64,000 bases of DNA from Desulfarculaceae bacterium (GTDB taxonomy: Bacteria; Desulfobacterota; Desulfarculia; Desulfarculales; Desulfarculaceae): assembly GCA_021737645.1 (NCBI GenBank), contig JAIPDO010000005.1:44009-108008 (forward strand), read 5' to 3'. Shown here piece after piece: positions 43,290-54,388 of this stretch. Each line of letters opens with the position of its first letter. Position 1 is the stretch's first letter. Under the pieces are notes generated by a model. The model ran no database searches and had not been told where the DNA came from. It worked only from the letters and a program-made list of their open reading frames with translations. Made by a program: the position numbers and the translations under genes.

Positions 43290-43828
43290 TCATCTTCCTC
43301 CCAGCCCTGGGCTTCCAGCAAACCGGGCGGGGGATCGATGACCACCCTGCCCTGTTCCGGAGACAGCTCCTTGACGATATCATCCACCACCGGCACCAGC
43401 AGATCGGGCTTGCCGGGCGAGCGCACCACCAGCAGGTCGTGGGCCCCGGCGTCGGTAACCCGGCTCACCGCTCCCAGCACCCGGCCGGAGGCGCTGAGCA
43501 CCTCGGCGCCTCCGAGTTCGAACAAGTAGTACTCGTCCTCGCCCGGAGGGTCCAGATCGGCCTTGCGCAGGTACACCCAGGCCCCGCCCAGGGCGGCGGC
43601 CTGTTCGCGGGTGGCGATCTCCTTCAGGCGCAACAAGAGGCGGCCGCTGTGGCGGCGCGCCCCAAGTACGTTCAGCGGTTTGGCCGCGCCGGGTTCTGGC
43701 CCGGCGTAGATGAGTTCCACCCGCTGAAATATGCTGTCGTCCTGGGCGAAAGAAGTCAGCTTCACCTCGCCCTTGATCCCGAAGGCCCCCGCCGCCCGAC
43801 CCATTAAAATAAGGTCGGGAAGGGCCAT
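43286..43828 (-). CDS. rimM: Ribosome maturation factor RimM
   Basis: 180 residues. The N-terminal RimM domain starts [16 protein letters not shown] and the C-terminal PRC-barrel holds the VPVVDDIV segment. It assists 30S maturation near S19. It lies 2 bases after khpA and overlaps trmD. Confidence 0.94.
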   Translation of the reverse strand: MALPDLILMGRAAGAFGIKGEVKLTSFAQDDSIFQRVELIYAGPEPGAAKPLNVLGARRHSGRLLLRLKEIATREQAAALGGAWVYLRKADLDPPGEDEYYLFELGGAEVLSASGRVLGAVSRVTDAGAHDLLVVRSPGKPDLLVPVVDDIVKELSPEQGRVVIDPPPGLLEAQGWEEDE

Positions 43829-43830
43829 GG

Positions 43831-44061
43831 CTACTCGATAATTTCCAGCACCGAACGCTTGCGGATCTTGGTGGAAGCGGCGCTTAAAATGGTGCGCATG
43901 GCCCGGGCGGTGCGGCCCTGTTTGCCGATAACCTTGCCCAAATCTTCCTTGGCCACCTTGAGCTCTATCACCGAAGTCTGTTCACCCTCGATTTCATTGA
44001 CCGAAACCTGATCCGGGTTGTCCACCAGCGCTTGGGCAATATACCTGATGAGCTCCTTCAT
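43831..44061 (-). CDS. khpA: KH domain RNA-binding protein
   Basis: 76 residues, a single KH domain with the [13 protein letters not shown] loop. KhpA-type proteins bind RNA, often with KhpB, and affect cell division and mRNA fate in some bacteria. It stands between rpsP and rimM, the usual place in many phyla. Confidence 0.94.
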   Translation of the reverse strand: MKELIRYIAQALVDNPDQVSVNEIEGEQTSVIELKVAKEDLGKVIGKQGRTARAMRTILSAASTKIRKRSVLEIIE

Positions 44062-44124
44062 TAAGCACCTCCACCGTCGCGAGAGAGCAAAATCACATGA
44101 ACCGCTTCAGGACCACGGCCCTGC

Positions 44125-44406
44125 TCAGGATTGAGCCGCGGCGGCCTCTCCCTCACCGGCCTGGGCAAACATCCCCTGGGCCTTGAGCAAGTTGAAAACG
44201 GTGTCCGAAGGGGTTGCGCCCCTGTCCAACCACATCTGCAGGCGCTCGCCGTCCACCTTCAGCTGGGCGGGGTCCTGGAGAGGATCATAGGTGCCCAAAA
44301 CCTCGAGGAACTTACCATCGCGCGGGGCCTCGGAGTCGGCGGCCACGATACGGTAAAAAGGTTTTTTCTTGGCGCCCTTGCGGGTCAGTCTGATTCTCAC
44401 TGCCAT
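44125..44406 (-). CDS. rpsP: 30S ribosomal protein S16
   Basis: 93 residues. It starts [21 protein letters not shown], of which the [10 protein letters not shown] part is the S16 hallmark, followed by YDPLQDP. Located after ffh in the common ffh-rpsP order. Confidence 0.96.
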   Translation of the reverse strand: MAVRIRLTRKGAKKKPFYRIVAADSEAPRDGKFLEVLGTYDPLQDPAQLKVDGERLQMWLDRGATPSDTVFNLLKAQGMFAQAGEGEAAAAQS

Positions 44407-44463
44407 GATTGTTCTTTCCGCCTATCTGCTATAGCTATTATCAACGCGAGAGTGTCTCGCTGT

Positions 44464-45804
44464 CTACTGCATGGCCCCCATGAGGCGGGCCAGTTGCTTC
44501 TTTTTGCCGCCCATCTTCGCCATGCCCTTCATCATCTTGCGGGCCTGGGTGAAGTTTTTGAGCAGCCGGTTTACCTCGGACACCGAGGTGCCCGACCCCC
44601 GGGCAATACGCTTGCGCCGGGAGGAATTGATGATCTGGTGGTTGCCACGCTCACCGGGGGTCATGGAGTTGATGATGGCCTCGGTGCGCTTCAGCTCTTT
44701 TTCGTCGGGCTGGAGGTTCTTCATCCCCTTCAGCTTGCCCGCTCCGGGCAACATGGACAACAGGCCGTCCAACGAGCCCATTTTCTTGAGCTGCTGGAGC
44801 TGGTCCCGGAAGTCGTCCAAGGTGAAATTGTCGGTGGCCATCTTCTTGGCCAGGGCCTCGGCTTTTTCAGCCTCAAAGGCCTCGCCCGCTTTTTCCACCA
44901 GGGTGAGCATGTCGCCCATGCCCAGGATGCGCCCGGCCAGGCGGTCCGGGTGGAAGGCCTCGATGGCGTCGAGCTTTTCTCCCACGCCCACCAGCTTGAT
45001 GGGCACCTGGCTTACCGCGCGGATGGACAGGGCCGCTCCGCCGCGGGCGTCGCCCTCCACCTTGGTGAGCACCACCCCGGTGAGCCCCAACTGCTCGTGA
45101 AAGGCCTGGGCCACGTTCACCGCGTCCTGGCCGGTCATGGCGTCGGCCACCAGCAGCACCTCTTGGGGTTGCAGGCGGCTCTGGATGCGCTCCAGTTGGG
45201 CCATGAGCTCGTGGTCCACGTGCAAACGCCCGGCGGTGTCCAGGATGATGACGTCGCAACCGGCCCGTGAGGCCCCCGACAGCGACTGTATGCATATGTC
45301 CACCGGGTCCTGGGCCGGGTCGCTGTCAAACACCGGCACCTGGATCTGGGCCCCCAGCTTCTTGAGCTGCTCGATGGCCGCCGGACGCTGGGTGTCGGCA
45401 GGCACCAGATAGGGGTTGCGGCCCTGCTTTTTGAGCATCAGGGCCAGCTTGCCGCTGGTGGTGGTCTTGCCCGAGCCCTGCAGGCCCACCATCATGAACA
45501 GGTGCGGCGCCTTGCCGCCCAGGTTCAGGGGCTCGGCCTCGCCACCCATGAGGGCGCACAGCTCGTCGCGCACGATCTTTATGACCTGCTGGGCCGGGGT
45601 GAGGCTCTTCATCACCTCCTGGCCAACGGCACGGTCCTTGATCTTGGCTATGAAATCCTTGGCGACCTTGTAGTTGACGTCGGCTTCCAACAGGGCCAGA
45701 CGCACCTCTCTCAGAGCCTCGGAGATATTGCTCTCCGAGAGCTTGCCGTGGCCCTTGAGCCTCTTGAAGGTCAGGGCCAGCCGATCGCTGAGGTTGTCAA
45801 ACAT
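44464..45804 (-). CDS. ffh: Signal recognition particle protein Ffh (SRP54)
   Basis: 446 residues. N-domain helices, then the GTPase G domain with GLQGSGKTTTSGKLA (P-loop), DTAGRL and TKVEGDARGG, then the Met-rich M domain that binds 4.5S RNA and signal sequences (MMKGMAKMGGKKKQLARLM near the end). It targets membrane proteins co-translationally. First gene of the long minus-strand run, behind a strong promoter at 45896-45924. Confidence 0.97.
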   Translation of the reverse strand: MFDNLSDRLALTFKRLKGHGKLSESNISEALREVRLALLEADVNYKVAKDFIAKIKDRAVGQEVMKSLTPAQQVIKIVRDELCALMGGEAEPLNLGGKAPHLFMMVGLQGSGKTTTSGKLALMLKKQGRNPYLVPADTQRPAAIEQLKKLGAQIQVPVFDSDPAQDPVDICIQSLSGASRAGCDVIILDTAGRLHVDHELMAQLERIQSRLQPQEVLLVADAMTGQDAVNVAQAFHEQLGLTGVVLTKVEGDARGGAALSIRAVSQVPIKLVGVGEKLDAIEAFHPDRLAGRILGMGDMLTLVEKAGEAFEAEKAEALAKKMATDNFTLDDFRDQLQQLKKMGSLDGLLSMLPGAGKLKGMKNLQPDEKELKRTEAIINSMTPGERGNHQIINSSRRKRIARGSGTSVSEVNRLLKNFTQARKMMKGMAKMGGKKKQLARLMGAMQ

Positions 45805-45895
45805 GACTGGAGTTCGCTGCCTCTACAAACGTCTTTCACCGGTCGCTGTCCGCACCAATCCCGCCGCCCGTGCGGCCAAGGCGGGCAAAGTAGCG

Positions 45896-45924
45896 ATTAT
45901 AGGGTACCGGTCAGCATCCGTCAA
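45896..45924 (-). promoter_or_regulatory. Near-consensus sigma-70 promoter of the ffh operon
   Basis: On the minus strand: TTGACG (45919-45924), a 17-base spacer and a perfect TATAAT (45896-45901). Transcription should start near 45889, giving a leader of about 85 bases that contains a CCCGCC/GGCGGG hairpin. It can drive the whole ribosomal, SRP and PTS gene run down to smpB. Confidence 0.85.
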
Positions 45925-46057
45925 CCAAAGTACCAAGGTTTTTTAGGCTCTTAGTACACCTCAGGATAATACCACCCCGAGGCGGTCGGGTTCAATCATA
46001 GTATATGGTTGGCATCGGGGACTAGCCTGAAACACCGGACCCGGGTATAAACAATCC

Positions 46058-47116
46058 ATGCCTATAAACCAGCTCTTAGCAATAGACATCGGCGGCGGCA
46101 CCCAGGACATCCTGCTGTGGCGCGCCAGCCAAAACCTGGAAAACTCGGTCAAGCTGGTCTTGCCCGCCCCCACCCAGGTGGCCGCCGCCCGCATCCACCG
46201 GGCCACCGGCCAGGGCCGCCAGGTGTTTTTACACGGCTGGCTCATGGGCGGCGGCGCGGTGCACCGCGCGGTGGACGCTCACCTGGCCGCCGGACTCAAG
46301 GTATACGCCACCCCCGCCGCGGCGGCCACCTTTGCCGACGACCCGGCCAGGGTGGCGGCCATGGGGGTGGAGATCCGCGATGACGCCCCCCAGGAGGCCC
46401 AGGCCGTGCCCATGAGCGACCTGAACCTGGAGGAGCTGACCCAGGCTTGCGCCCGCTTCGAGGTGGAATTGCCCTCCCAACTGGCCCTGGCGGTGTGCGA
46501 CCACGGCTACAGCCCCGGCTACTCCAACCGCAAGTTCCGTTTTGATCAGTGGCGGGCCTTTCTGGAGTCCGGCGGCGAATTGGGCCGCCTGATCTTCGAC
46601 CGGGCGCCCAAGGCCATGACCCGCCTGGCCGCCCTGACCAGCCAAGCCCCCGGTTGCCTGCTCATGGACACCGCCGCCGCTGCCGCCTGGGGAGCCCTTG
46701 AGGACCCGGAGGTGGCCGCCATGGCCCAGGGCGATGGTGTCTGCATCGTCAACCTGGGCAACATGCACACCGTGGCCTTCCTGGTGCGGGGAGACAAGGT
46801 CCTGGGAATCTACGAGCACCACACCCGCTGCCTGGACACCAAAAGCCTGGCCGGCCAGGTGGAGCGTTTCATACAGGGCGTTTTGGACGAGGACGAGGTG
46901 TTTGCCGGGCATGGCCATGGGGTGGCCCGCCTGCCCCAAGCGCCACGGGGATTGCCCGGCCCACCGGTTATCACCGGGCCGCAGCGCCGCATGGCCCAGG
47001 GGCTGGGCTGGAAGACCGCGGTGCCCCACGGCGATGTGATGCTCAGCGGTTGCTTCGGCCTCTTGGCCGCCGCCCGGAATTGGGCCGGGGAAACCGATCC
47101 CTTGCCAGCCGCCTGA
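46058..47116 (+). CDS. DUF1786 protein (ASKHA-like fold)
   Basis: 352 residues. It begins LLAIDIGGGTQDILL, the phosphate-1 type loop of actin/Hsp70-like ATPases, and matches DUF1786, sometimes annotated as pyruvate-formate-lyase-activating-enzyme-related. Other features are VCDHGYSPGYSNRKFRF and CIVNLGNMHTVAFLV, the second a phosphate-2-like strand. No radical SAM motif is present. It is found mainly in anaerobes and archaea, and its function is unknown. Its 3' end contains the promoter of the next gene. Confidence 0.8.
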   Translation: MPINQLLAIDIGGGTQDILLWRASQNLENSVKLVLPAPTQVAAARIHRATGQGRQVFLHGWLMGGGAVHRAVDAHLAAGLKVYATPAAAATFADDPARVAAMGVEIRDDAPQEAQAVPMSDLNLEELTQACARFEVELPSQLALAVCDHGYSPGYSNRKFRFDQWRAFLESGGELGRLIFDRAPKAMTRLAALTSQAPGCLLMDTAAAAAWGALEDPEVAAMAQGDGVCIVNLGNMHTVAFLVRGDKVLGIYEHHTRCLDTKSLAGQVERFIQGVLDEDEVFAGHGHGVARLPQAPRGLPGPPVITGPQRRMAQGLGWKTAVPHGDVMLSGCFGLLAAARNWAGETDPLPAA

Positions 47117-47130
47117 GATAAGGCAATAAT
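47102..47130 (+). promoter_or_regulatory. Candidate sigma-70 promoter of the diguanylate cyclase gene
   Basis: TTGCCA (47102-47107), a 17-base spacer and AATAAT (47125-47130), each with 5 of 6 consensus bases. The -35 lies inside the DUF1786 stop region. The predicted start near 47137 argues for translation from 47191, not 47143. Confidence 0.5.
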
Positions 47131-47147
47131 TAGACCCAGAGAATGAA

Positions 47148-47166
47148 TATCCCAACGCTTGGGATA
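47148..47166. promoter_or_regulatory. Perfect palindrome in the diguanylate cyclase leader
   Basis: TATCCCAA-CGC-TTGGGATA, two exact 8-base arms with a 3-base centre, lying about 11-30 bases after the predicted transcription start and 25 bases before the preferred ATG. Its size and place suit a repressor operator or a small RNA hairpin. Confidence 0.5.
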
Positions 47167-47190
47167 GACAAAAATGGGGCGGCGATAGCC

Positions 47191-48960
47191 ATGACGCGCA
47201 GATTGGCGGGAAAACTGGCGGCGAATTTGCTGTTGGCCTTGGGCCTAGCCGCGGTCCAAGCCATGGCCGCTTCCCAAGCCATGGCCGCCCCCCCCATGGT
47301 GCTGGAAGGCCGGGACTGTTACCTGCTGGCCCCCAGCGTGGAGATTTTGCGCAGCCCCGCCGGGGGGCTCACCTTGGAGCAGGTGCGCAACCCTCCCTGG
47401 TCCACCCGCTTCCACGCGGCCCAAGACACTCCGACCCTGAGACTGGGCATCAGCCAAAACCCGGTTTGGCTGCGTTTTCGGATCAACGAGATCAGCGGCA
47501 CTCCTCCCTATTTCCTGGAATTGGACTCCTCCCAAATTCAAAATGTGGATGCCTACCTGGCCCATGCCTCTTCCGCGCCGGGAGGCGAACCTGTTTACCG
47601 CGAATATCTCACGGGTAGCGCCCGCCCCGTGAGCAGCCGCCCGGTGGCTTTCCGCACCTTTGTCCTGCCCTTGCCGCCGGACATGCCACCACAGGAGTAT
47701 TCCTACATTCGCCTGGCCAACAGCGGGGCTCTGGTGGTAAGGCCCTATGTCTGGTCCCAAAACGGGCTGGAAGGCCGTATCAACACGGACAGCTACTTCT
47801 TCGGCATAATCTTCGGCGTGTTGGCGGCCATGCTGATGACCAACTTGTTTTTTTACACAACCTTGCGGGACCCGGCCTACCTCTACTATGTGGTCTATGT
47901 CCTGGGCATACTTTTATTCGAGGCATCCCTATACGGTCAGTGGGATGTTTGGTTCAATCTGTCGCCGTCCATAAACCAAAGGGTTCCCTGGATAGCGGCG
48001 GGCTTTGTGAGCACCCTGGCCGCCCTGTTCACCCGCTCTTTTCTACGCACCCGGCTGCTGACTCCGTTATATGACAAGGTCCTCAAGATCTTCGCGGGGC
48101 TGGGAGTACTGGAGATCGGGCTGGCGGCGGTTGGCAGCTACGCCCTGGCCAGCATGACCGCCCATGTGCTCGGCCTGCTCGGGCCGGTGCTGGCCATAGG
48201 CGTGGGAGTGGTGGCTTGGCGCAAGGGCCAATCCTCGGCCCGCTACTTCCTGATGGCCTGGTCGGTCATGGCTGTGGCTTTGGTCACCCTGGCCCTCAAG
48301 GGCCTGGGCCTGCTGCCCCAGGCCCTATCCTCCACCACCACCCTGCCCCTGGCCACGGCCATAGAGGCGGTGCTGCTGTCCCTGGCTCTGGCCGACCGGG
48401 TGCGCAGCCTGCGCCGTCAGCGGGAGGAGGCCCAGCAGAACGAACGCCGCTTCCGGCAAATGAGCCTCACCGACGAATTGACCCAGCTCTACAACAAGCG
48501 CTTTTTGGACAGCCGCCTGCAGAGCGAGGTGGACCACGCCATGCGCTCCGCCCAGCCGCTGTCGGTATTGGTGTTGGATGTGGACCATCTCAAGGAGTTC
48601 AACGACACCTATGGCCACGCGGCCGGGGACTTGGTGTTGATCACCGTGGCCCAGGTAATGCGCCAAAGGCTGCGCACCAGCGACTTCGCCACCCGCTCGG
48701 GCGGCGACGAGTTCGTGGTGATAATGCCCGACACCAACCTGGAGCAGGCCCGCTGGGCCGCCGAACGCATCCGGGCCGGAATATACGAGCACGACTTCCA
48801 GCTCAGCCAAGGGCCGGAGGTTCGCGCCACCCTCAGCGTGGGGGCCGCCCAGTATCAAGGCGAGGAAATCCCGGCGCGTCTGCTGGAACGAGCCGACCAG
48901 GCCATGTATCAGGCCAAGCAGGAAGGCAAGAACCGGGTGCGCGAGTCTCATACGGCCTAA
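47191..48960 (+). CDS. 7TMR-DISM sensor diguanylate cyclase (GGDEF)
   Basis: 589 residues. Order: signal peptide (about 1-32), periplasmic 7TMR-DISM extracellular sandwich domain (about 40-195), seven hydrophobic helices (about 205-400), a short coiled coil (RSLRRQREEAQQNERR) and a GGDEF domain. The GGDEF domain has the DELTQLYNKR start, VLDVDHLKEFNDTYGH and an intact SGGDEF active site, so it should make cyclic di-GMP. An RxxD inhibitory site before GGDEF fits TSDF poorly. ATG 47191 is preferred for its signal peptide; ATG 47143 would add 16 residues and leave a leader of only a few bases. Likely senses an envelope ligand, perhaps a carbohydrate. Confidence 0.88.
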   Translation: MTRRLAGKLAANLLLALGLAAVQAMAASQAMAAPPMVLEGRDCYLLAPSVEILRSPAGGLTLEQVRNPPWSTRFHAAQDTPTLRLGISQNPVWLRFRINEISGTPPYFLELDSSQIQNVDAYLAHASSAPGGEPVYREYLTGSARPVSSRPVAFRTFVLPLPPDMPPQEYSYIRLANSGALVVRPYVWSQNGLEGRINTDSYFFGIIFGVLAAMLMTNLFFYTTLRDPAYLYYVVYVLGILLFEASLYGQWDVWFNLSPSINQRVPWIAAGFVSTLAALFTRSFLRTRLLTPLYDKVLKIFAGLGVLEIGLAAVGSYALASMTAHVLGLLGPVLAIGVGVVAWRKGQSSARYFLMAWSVMAVALVTLALKGLGLLPQALSSTTTLPLATAIEAVLLSLALADRVRSLRRQREEAQQNERRFRQMSLTDELTQLYNKRFLDSRLQSEVDHAMRSAQPLSVLVLDVDHLKEFNDTYGHAAGDLVLITVAQVMRQRLRTSDFATRSGGDEFVVIMPDTNLEQARWAAERIRAGIYEHDFQLSQGPEVRATLSVGAAQYQGEEIPARLLERADQAMYQAKQEGKNRVRESHTA

Positions 48961-49033
48961 CCCGGCCGGGACAACCACCTGATTCAATGAACAAGCGGGC
49001 AGCCACTTGCCAGGCGAGCCCTTCTCGGGATAA

Positions 49034-51174
<2,141 letters not shown>

Positions 51175-51175
<1 letters not shown>

Positions 51176-51453
51176 TGCAGCAGGTAAGAGCCGTGGCCCT
51201 GATAAAGGGCAAGGTGCAGGGGGTCTGGTTCCGGGCCTCCACCCAGCGCGAGGCCCAGGCCCTGGGCCTGGACGGCTACGTGCGCAACTTGCCGCTCAGG
51301 CGGGTGGAGGCGGTTTTTCAAGGGCCCAAGGACGCGGTGGAACGCGCCTTGGCTTGGTGCCACCAGGGGCCGTCCGGCGCCGAGGTGCGCGAGGTCAGCG
51401 TAAGCTGGCTGGAGCCCGACCCGGACCTAAAGGGTTTTGAGGTACGCTACTAA
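51175..51453 (+). CDS. acyP: Acylphosphatase
   Basis: 92 residues. KGKVQGVWFRAST holds the phosphate-binding Arg20, and GYVRNLP the catalytic Asn38. It hydrolyses acyl phosphates such as carbamoyl or acetyl phosphate. Its ATG shares one base with the ligA stop (TAATG), with GGAGG upstream, so it is coupled to ligA. Confidence 0.93.
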
Positions 51454-51540
51454 AATTGAACGACAACAGCCGGGTATTTACAAGAGTCCCCAGGGCGGCG
51501 ATAATGCCCAGTGTCGAGGTTCGCAACCAGGAGAGAAACA

Positions 51541-52683
51541 ATGCACCGAATTAAATGCCACCCCCGGCTTCTGGCGGCCCTGCTGCTGGTGGGTATCGCC
51601 CTAACCGCCCTGGGCTGCGGGTTCACCCAGACGGTAAGCGACTACTGGCACGGCCTGATGGACAGCCAGGACACCAACCTGCGCAAGCGGGTGGTGGTAG
51701 CGCCCTTCCTCAGCCGGTTGCCCGGCCTGGAGGTCAGGGCCAAGGCCATGGGCCTGGCCATCAGCCAAAGGTTGGAGAAGCAGGGCGGCATGGTTCTGGT
51801 GGAGTTCAAGGATCTGCGCCAGGCCCTCACCCAGGTGAGCCCCCGCATTCAAAACAGCGAGGACCGCATCGTGGCCGCCGCCCGCACCCTGGGGCTTAAC
51901 ACGGTGCTCTCGGGCGCGGTGGTCAACCTGGCCATGCAATACGACAAGACCGGCATCTACGGCTTCCGCGAAAATCAGCCCTTCGCCCTCATGGAGCTGG
52001 ACCTCAAGCTCATAGACGTGGCCACCGGGGTGCTTCTGGCTGAAACCACCCTGACCAAACGCGCCGAACTGACCGAGACCGAGGCCAGCAACGTGCGCCT
52101 GGGCCAGCCCTTCCCGCCCAAGATAGTCGACAAACTGCAAGGCGATCTGGTGAGCCCGGCCCTGCATTGGATCAACCAGAACATATCCGCCCAAGCCTGG
52201 GTAGGCTTCATCCTGGCCGTGGACGGCAACCGCATCCAGGTTACCGTGGGCCGCGATACCGGCCTTCCCTTGGGGACGGAGCTGGTGGCCTATTCCAGAG
52301 GCGAAGCCATCAAATCCGGCAGCGGGCGCATGCTCTACCTGCCCGGGCCGGTGGTGGGCCGCGTCAAGCTGGTGAAGTTCGAGCCCCGCACCGCCTGGGC
52401 CGAGGTGGTTTCTGTGGCCGCGGACGAGGACGAAAAAGCCGAGCAGAAAAAGAAAAAGGAAGAGGCCGAGCAGAAACAAGCGGAGCTGGCTGCCAAGCAA
52501 AAGCAGGCGGAGCAGAATGCCAAGGAAGCCAAGGCGGTGGTTGCCGAGGCTGGGGCAAAGCCAGGTGGAGGCAACATGCAGTTTAAGGCGGTGCCCACCG
52601 GCCAGCCCGATCCCAAGCCCAAAGTCGGGACCGTCACCCGGCGGCTCACCTTTGAGCCGGGTCAGGTGCTGCGCACCCGCTAG
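51541..52683 (+). CDS. Putative lipoprotein with FlgT/CsgG-like modules and a Lys/Glu-rich coiled coil
   Basis: 380 residues. The N-terminus is a signal peptide with a lipobox-like LTALGC (Cys near 26). Residues about 45-135 (RVVVAPF, then an EKQGGMVLVEFKDL strand and AARTLGLNTVLSGAV) resemble the nucleoside-binding-like fold of CsgG/FlgT N-terminal domains. About 220-300 form a small beta barrel (VTVGRDTGLPLGTELVAYS), like the C-terminal domain of FlgT. A highly charged coiled coil (about 305-345, KKKKEEAEQKQAEL) follows. Outer membrane attachment is likely. Start ATG 51541 has AGGAGAG upstream. Family assignment is tentative. Confidence 0.6.
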   Translation: MHRIKCHPRLLAALLLVGIALTALGCGFTQTVSDYWHGLMDSQDTNLRKRVVVAPFLSRLPGLEVRAKAMGLAISQRLEKQGGMVLVEFKDLRQALTQVSPRIQNSEDRIVAAARTLGLNTVLSGAVVNLAMQYDKTGIYGFRENQPFALMELDLKLIDVATGVLLAETTLTKRAELTETEASNVRLGQPFPPKIVDKLQGDLVSPALHWINQNISAQAWVGFILAVDGNRIQVTVGRDTGLPLGTELVAYSRGEAIKSGSGRMLYLPGPVVGRVKLVKFEPRTAWAEVVSVAADEDEKAEQKKKKEEAEQKQAELAAKQKQAEQNAKEAKAVVAEAGAKPGGGNMQFKAVPTGQPDPKPKVGTVTRRLTFEPGQVLRTR

Positions 52684-54383
52684 TCTTTGGCCTGGCGGGC
52701 CGAGTCCAGAAGCTGCCGGGCGTGTTGCCGGGCGGTGGACTGGGGCCCGCCTCCGGCCAACATACGGCTCAGTTCATCCAGGCGGCCGTCCTCGTCCAGC
52801 AAGCTGAGGCGAGTGGCGGTTCGTCCGTCATTAACCGTTTTCTCCACCGCATAGTGCCGATCGGCCCAGGCCGCGATCTGGGGCAGATGGGTGATGCAGA
52901 TCACCTGACCCGCCGTGGCCAGGCTGGCCAGCTTTTGCCCCACCGCCGCGCCGGTGGCCCCTCCTATGCCCGCGTCCACCTCGTCGAAAATAAGGGTGGG
53001 CGCGGCGTGACGGCGGGCCACCAGGGTACGCAGGGCCAAAAGCATGCGCGAAAGCTCCCCACCGCTGGCGATGCGCTTCAGGGGCCTGAAGCCCTCGCCG
53101 GGGTTGGGGGCGATAAGTATCTCCGCCTGCTCCAGTCCCCGGCCGCCCAAAGGCCCGGCATCGGTTTCCAGGGCCGCGCCGCCGGGCTCGTTGAAGGCCA
53201 CCTGCATGCGGCAGGAGGCCAGGCTTAGCTGGGCCAGCTCGGCCTCGGCGGCCTGGGCCAGGCGCGGGGCGGCCGCACGGCGCTCTTGGCTCAGCTTTTG
53301 AGCCAGGGACACGGCCTCGGCCAGCACCTGCTCCCGCTGGGCGCTTAGTTCCTCCAGGCGCTGCGCACCGCTTTCCAGGCCGGCAAGCTCCTCTTTGGCC
53401 TGGGCCAGGGTTTCCAGGGCCCCGGCCACGTCCCCGCCGTAGCGCCGGGTGAGGCGGCGGATGCCGTGCAGGCGCTCCTCCAGCCACTCCAGTCGGTAGG
53501 GGTCGAAGCTCAGCCCCGCCTCATAGTCGCGCACCAGGTGGGCCACGTCTTCCAAGAGGTAGAAGGCCTCTTCCAGGCGGGCGGCGGTCTCCTTCAGGCT
53601 GGGGTCAAGCTCGGCCAGCTGGGAGAGCACCGCCCGGTGGCGGTCCACCGTCTCCAGGGCCGAGCCGTCGGCCGCGTAGAGGCCCTGATGGGCCTGGCGG
53701 GCCAAAGAGGCGATCTCCTCGGAGTTGGCCATCAGGTTGCGCTCGGCCTTGAGCGCGGCCTCCTCCTCGGGGTCCAACTCAGCCTCTTCCAACTCCTTGA
53801 CCACGCGCTCCAGCTCCTGGCGGCGCTGGTTGCGCATCTGAAGGGCTCGGCGGTGCTCTTGTATTTGCTGGTCCAACTCACGCACCGCGCGCACCGCCTG
53901 GCCAACCTGCCGGGCCTGCTCCTCCAGCCCGGCAAAGGCGTCCAGCAGCCAAAGTTGCTCCTCGCTTTTTAACAGCGCTTGGGAGGCATGCTGACCCACC
54001 ACGCTGACCAGCTCCGGCCCCAAATCGGCCAACAGCCCCAGGGTGGCCAGGTTGCCGTTTACCTGCACCCGGTTGCGCCCCTCGCGGCTCACCAGGCGGC
54101 GCACCACCAGTTCGCCCTCCTCGCCTTCCAAGGCCTCCTCGGCCAAGCGCAGGGCCGGGTCGCTGGCCGGGTCCAACACGAACTGGGCCTCCAGCACCGC
54201 CTGGTCCGAACCCGTCCGGATCAGGTCCGAAGCGGCCCGCTGGCCGATGAGCATGCTAACCGCGGCCAAAATGATGGACTTGCCCGCCCCGGTCTCGCCG
54301 GTGAGCACGGTAAGCCCCGGCCCCGGTTCCAGCTCCAGGGACTCGATGAGCGCAAAGTTCTTTATGCCCAGGTAGGTAAGCAT
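52680..54383 (-). CDS. recN: DNA repair protein RecN
   Basis: 567 residues. SMC-like: Walker A GETGAGKS near residue 32, long coiled-coil arms, the signature ASGGELSRMLLAL, and Walker B LIFDEVDAGIGG. It acts at double-strand breaks. ATG 54383 fits the conserved start MLTYLGIKNFAL; the frame is open further upstream only by chance. Its stop overlaps that of the convergent lipoprotein gene by 4 bases. Confidence 0.95.
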   Translation of the reverse strand: MLTYLGIKNFALIESLELEPGPGLTVLTGETGAGKSIILAAVSMLIGQRAASDLIRTGSDQAVLEAQFVLDPASDPALRLAEEALEGEEGELVVRRLVSREGRNRVQVNGNLATLGLLADLGPELVSVVGQHASQALLKSEEQLWLLDAFAGLEEQARQVGQAVRAVRELDQQIQEHRRALQMRNQRRQELERVVKELEEAELDPEEEAALKAERNLMANSEEIASLARQAHQGLYAADGSALETVDRHRAVLSQLAELDPSLKETAARLEEAFYLLEDVAHLVRDYEAGLSFDPYRLEWLEERLHGIRRLTRRYGGDVAGALETLAQAKEELAGLESGAQRLEELSAQREQVLAEAVSLAQKLSQERRAAAPRLAQAAEAELAQLSLASCRMQVAFNEPGGAALETDAGPLGGRGLEQAEILIAPNPGEGFRPLKRIASGGELSRMLLALRTLVARRHAAPTLIFDEVDAGIGGATGAAVGQKLASLATAGQVICITHLPQIAAWADRHYAVEKTVNDGRTATRLSLLDEDGRLDELSRMLAGGGPQSTARQHARQLLDSARQAKD

Positions 54384-54388
54384 AACGC

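Noticed and set aside
46044..46049. TATAAA just upstream of the DUF1786 gene as a -10 element
   Set aside because: No acceptable -35 lies 16-18 bases upstream, and the distance to the start codon would leave almost no leader.
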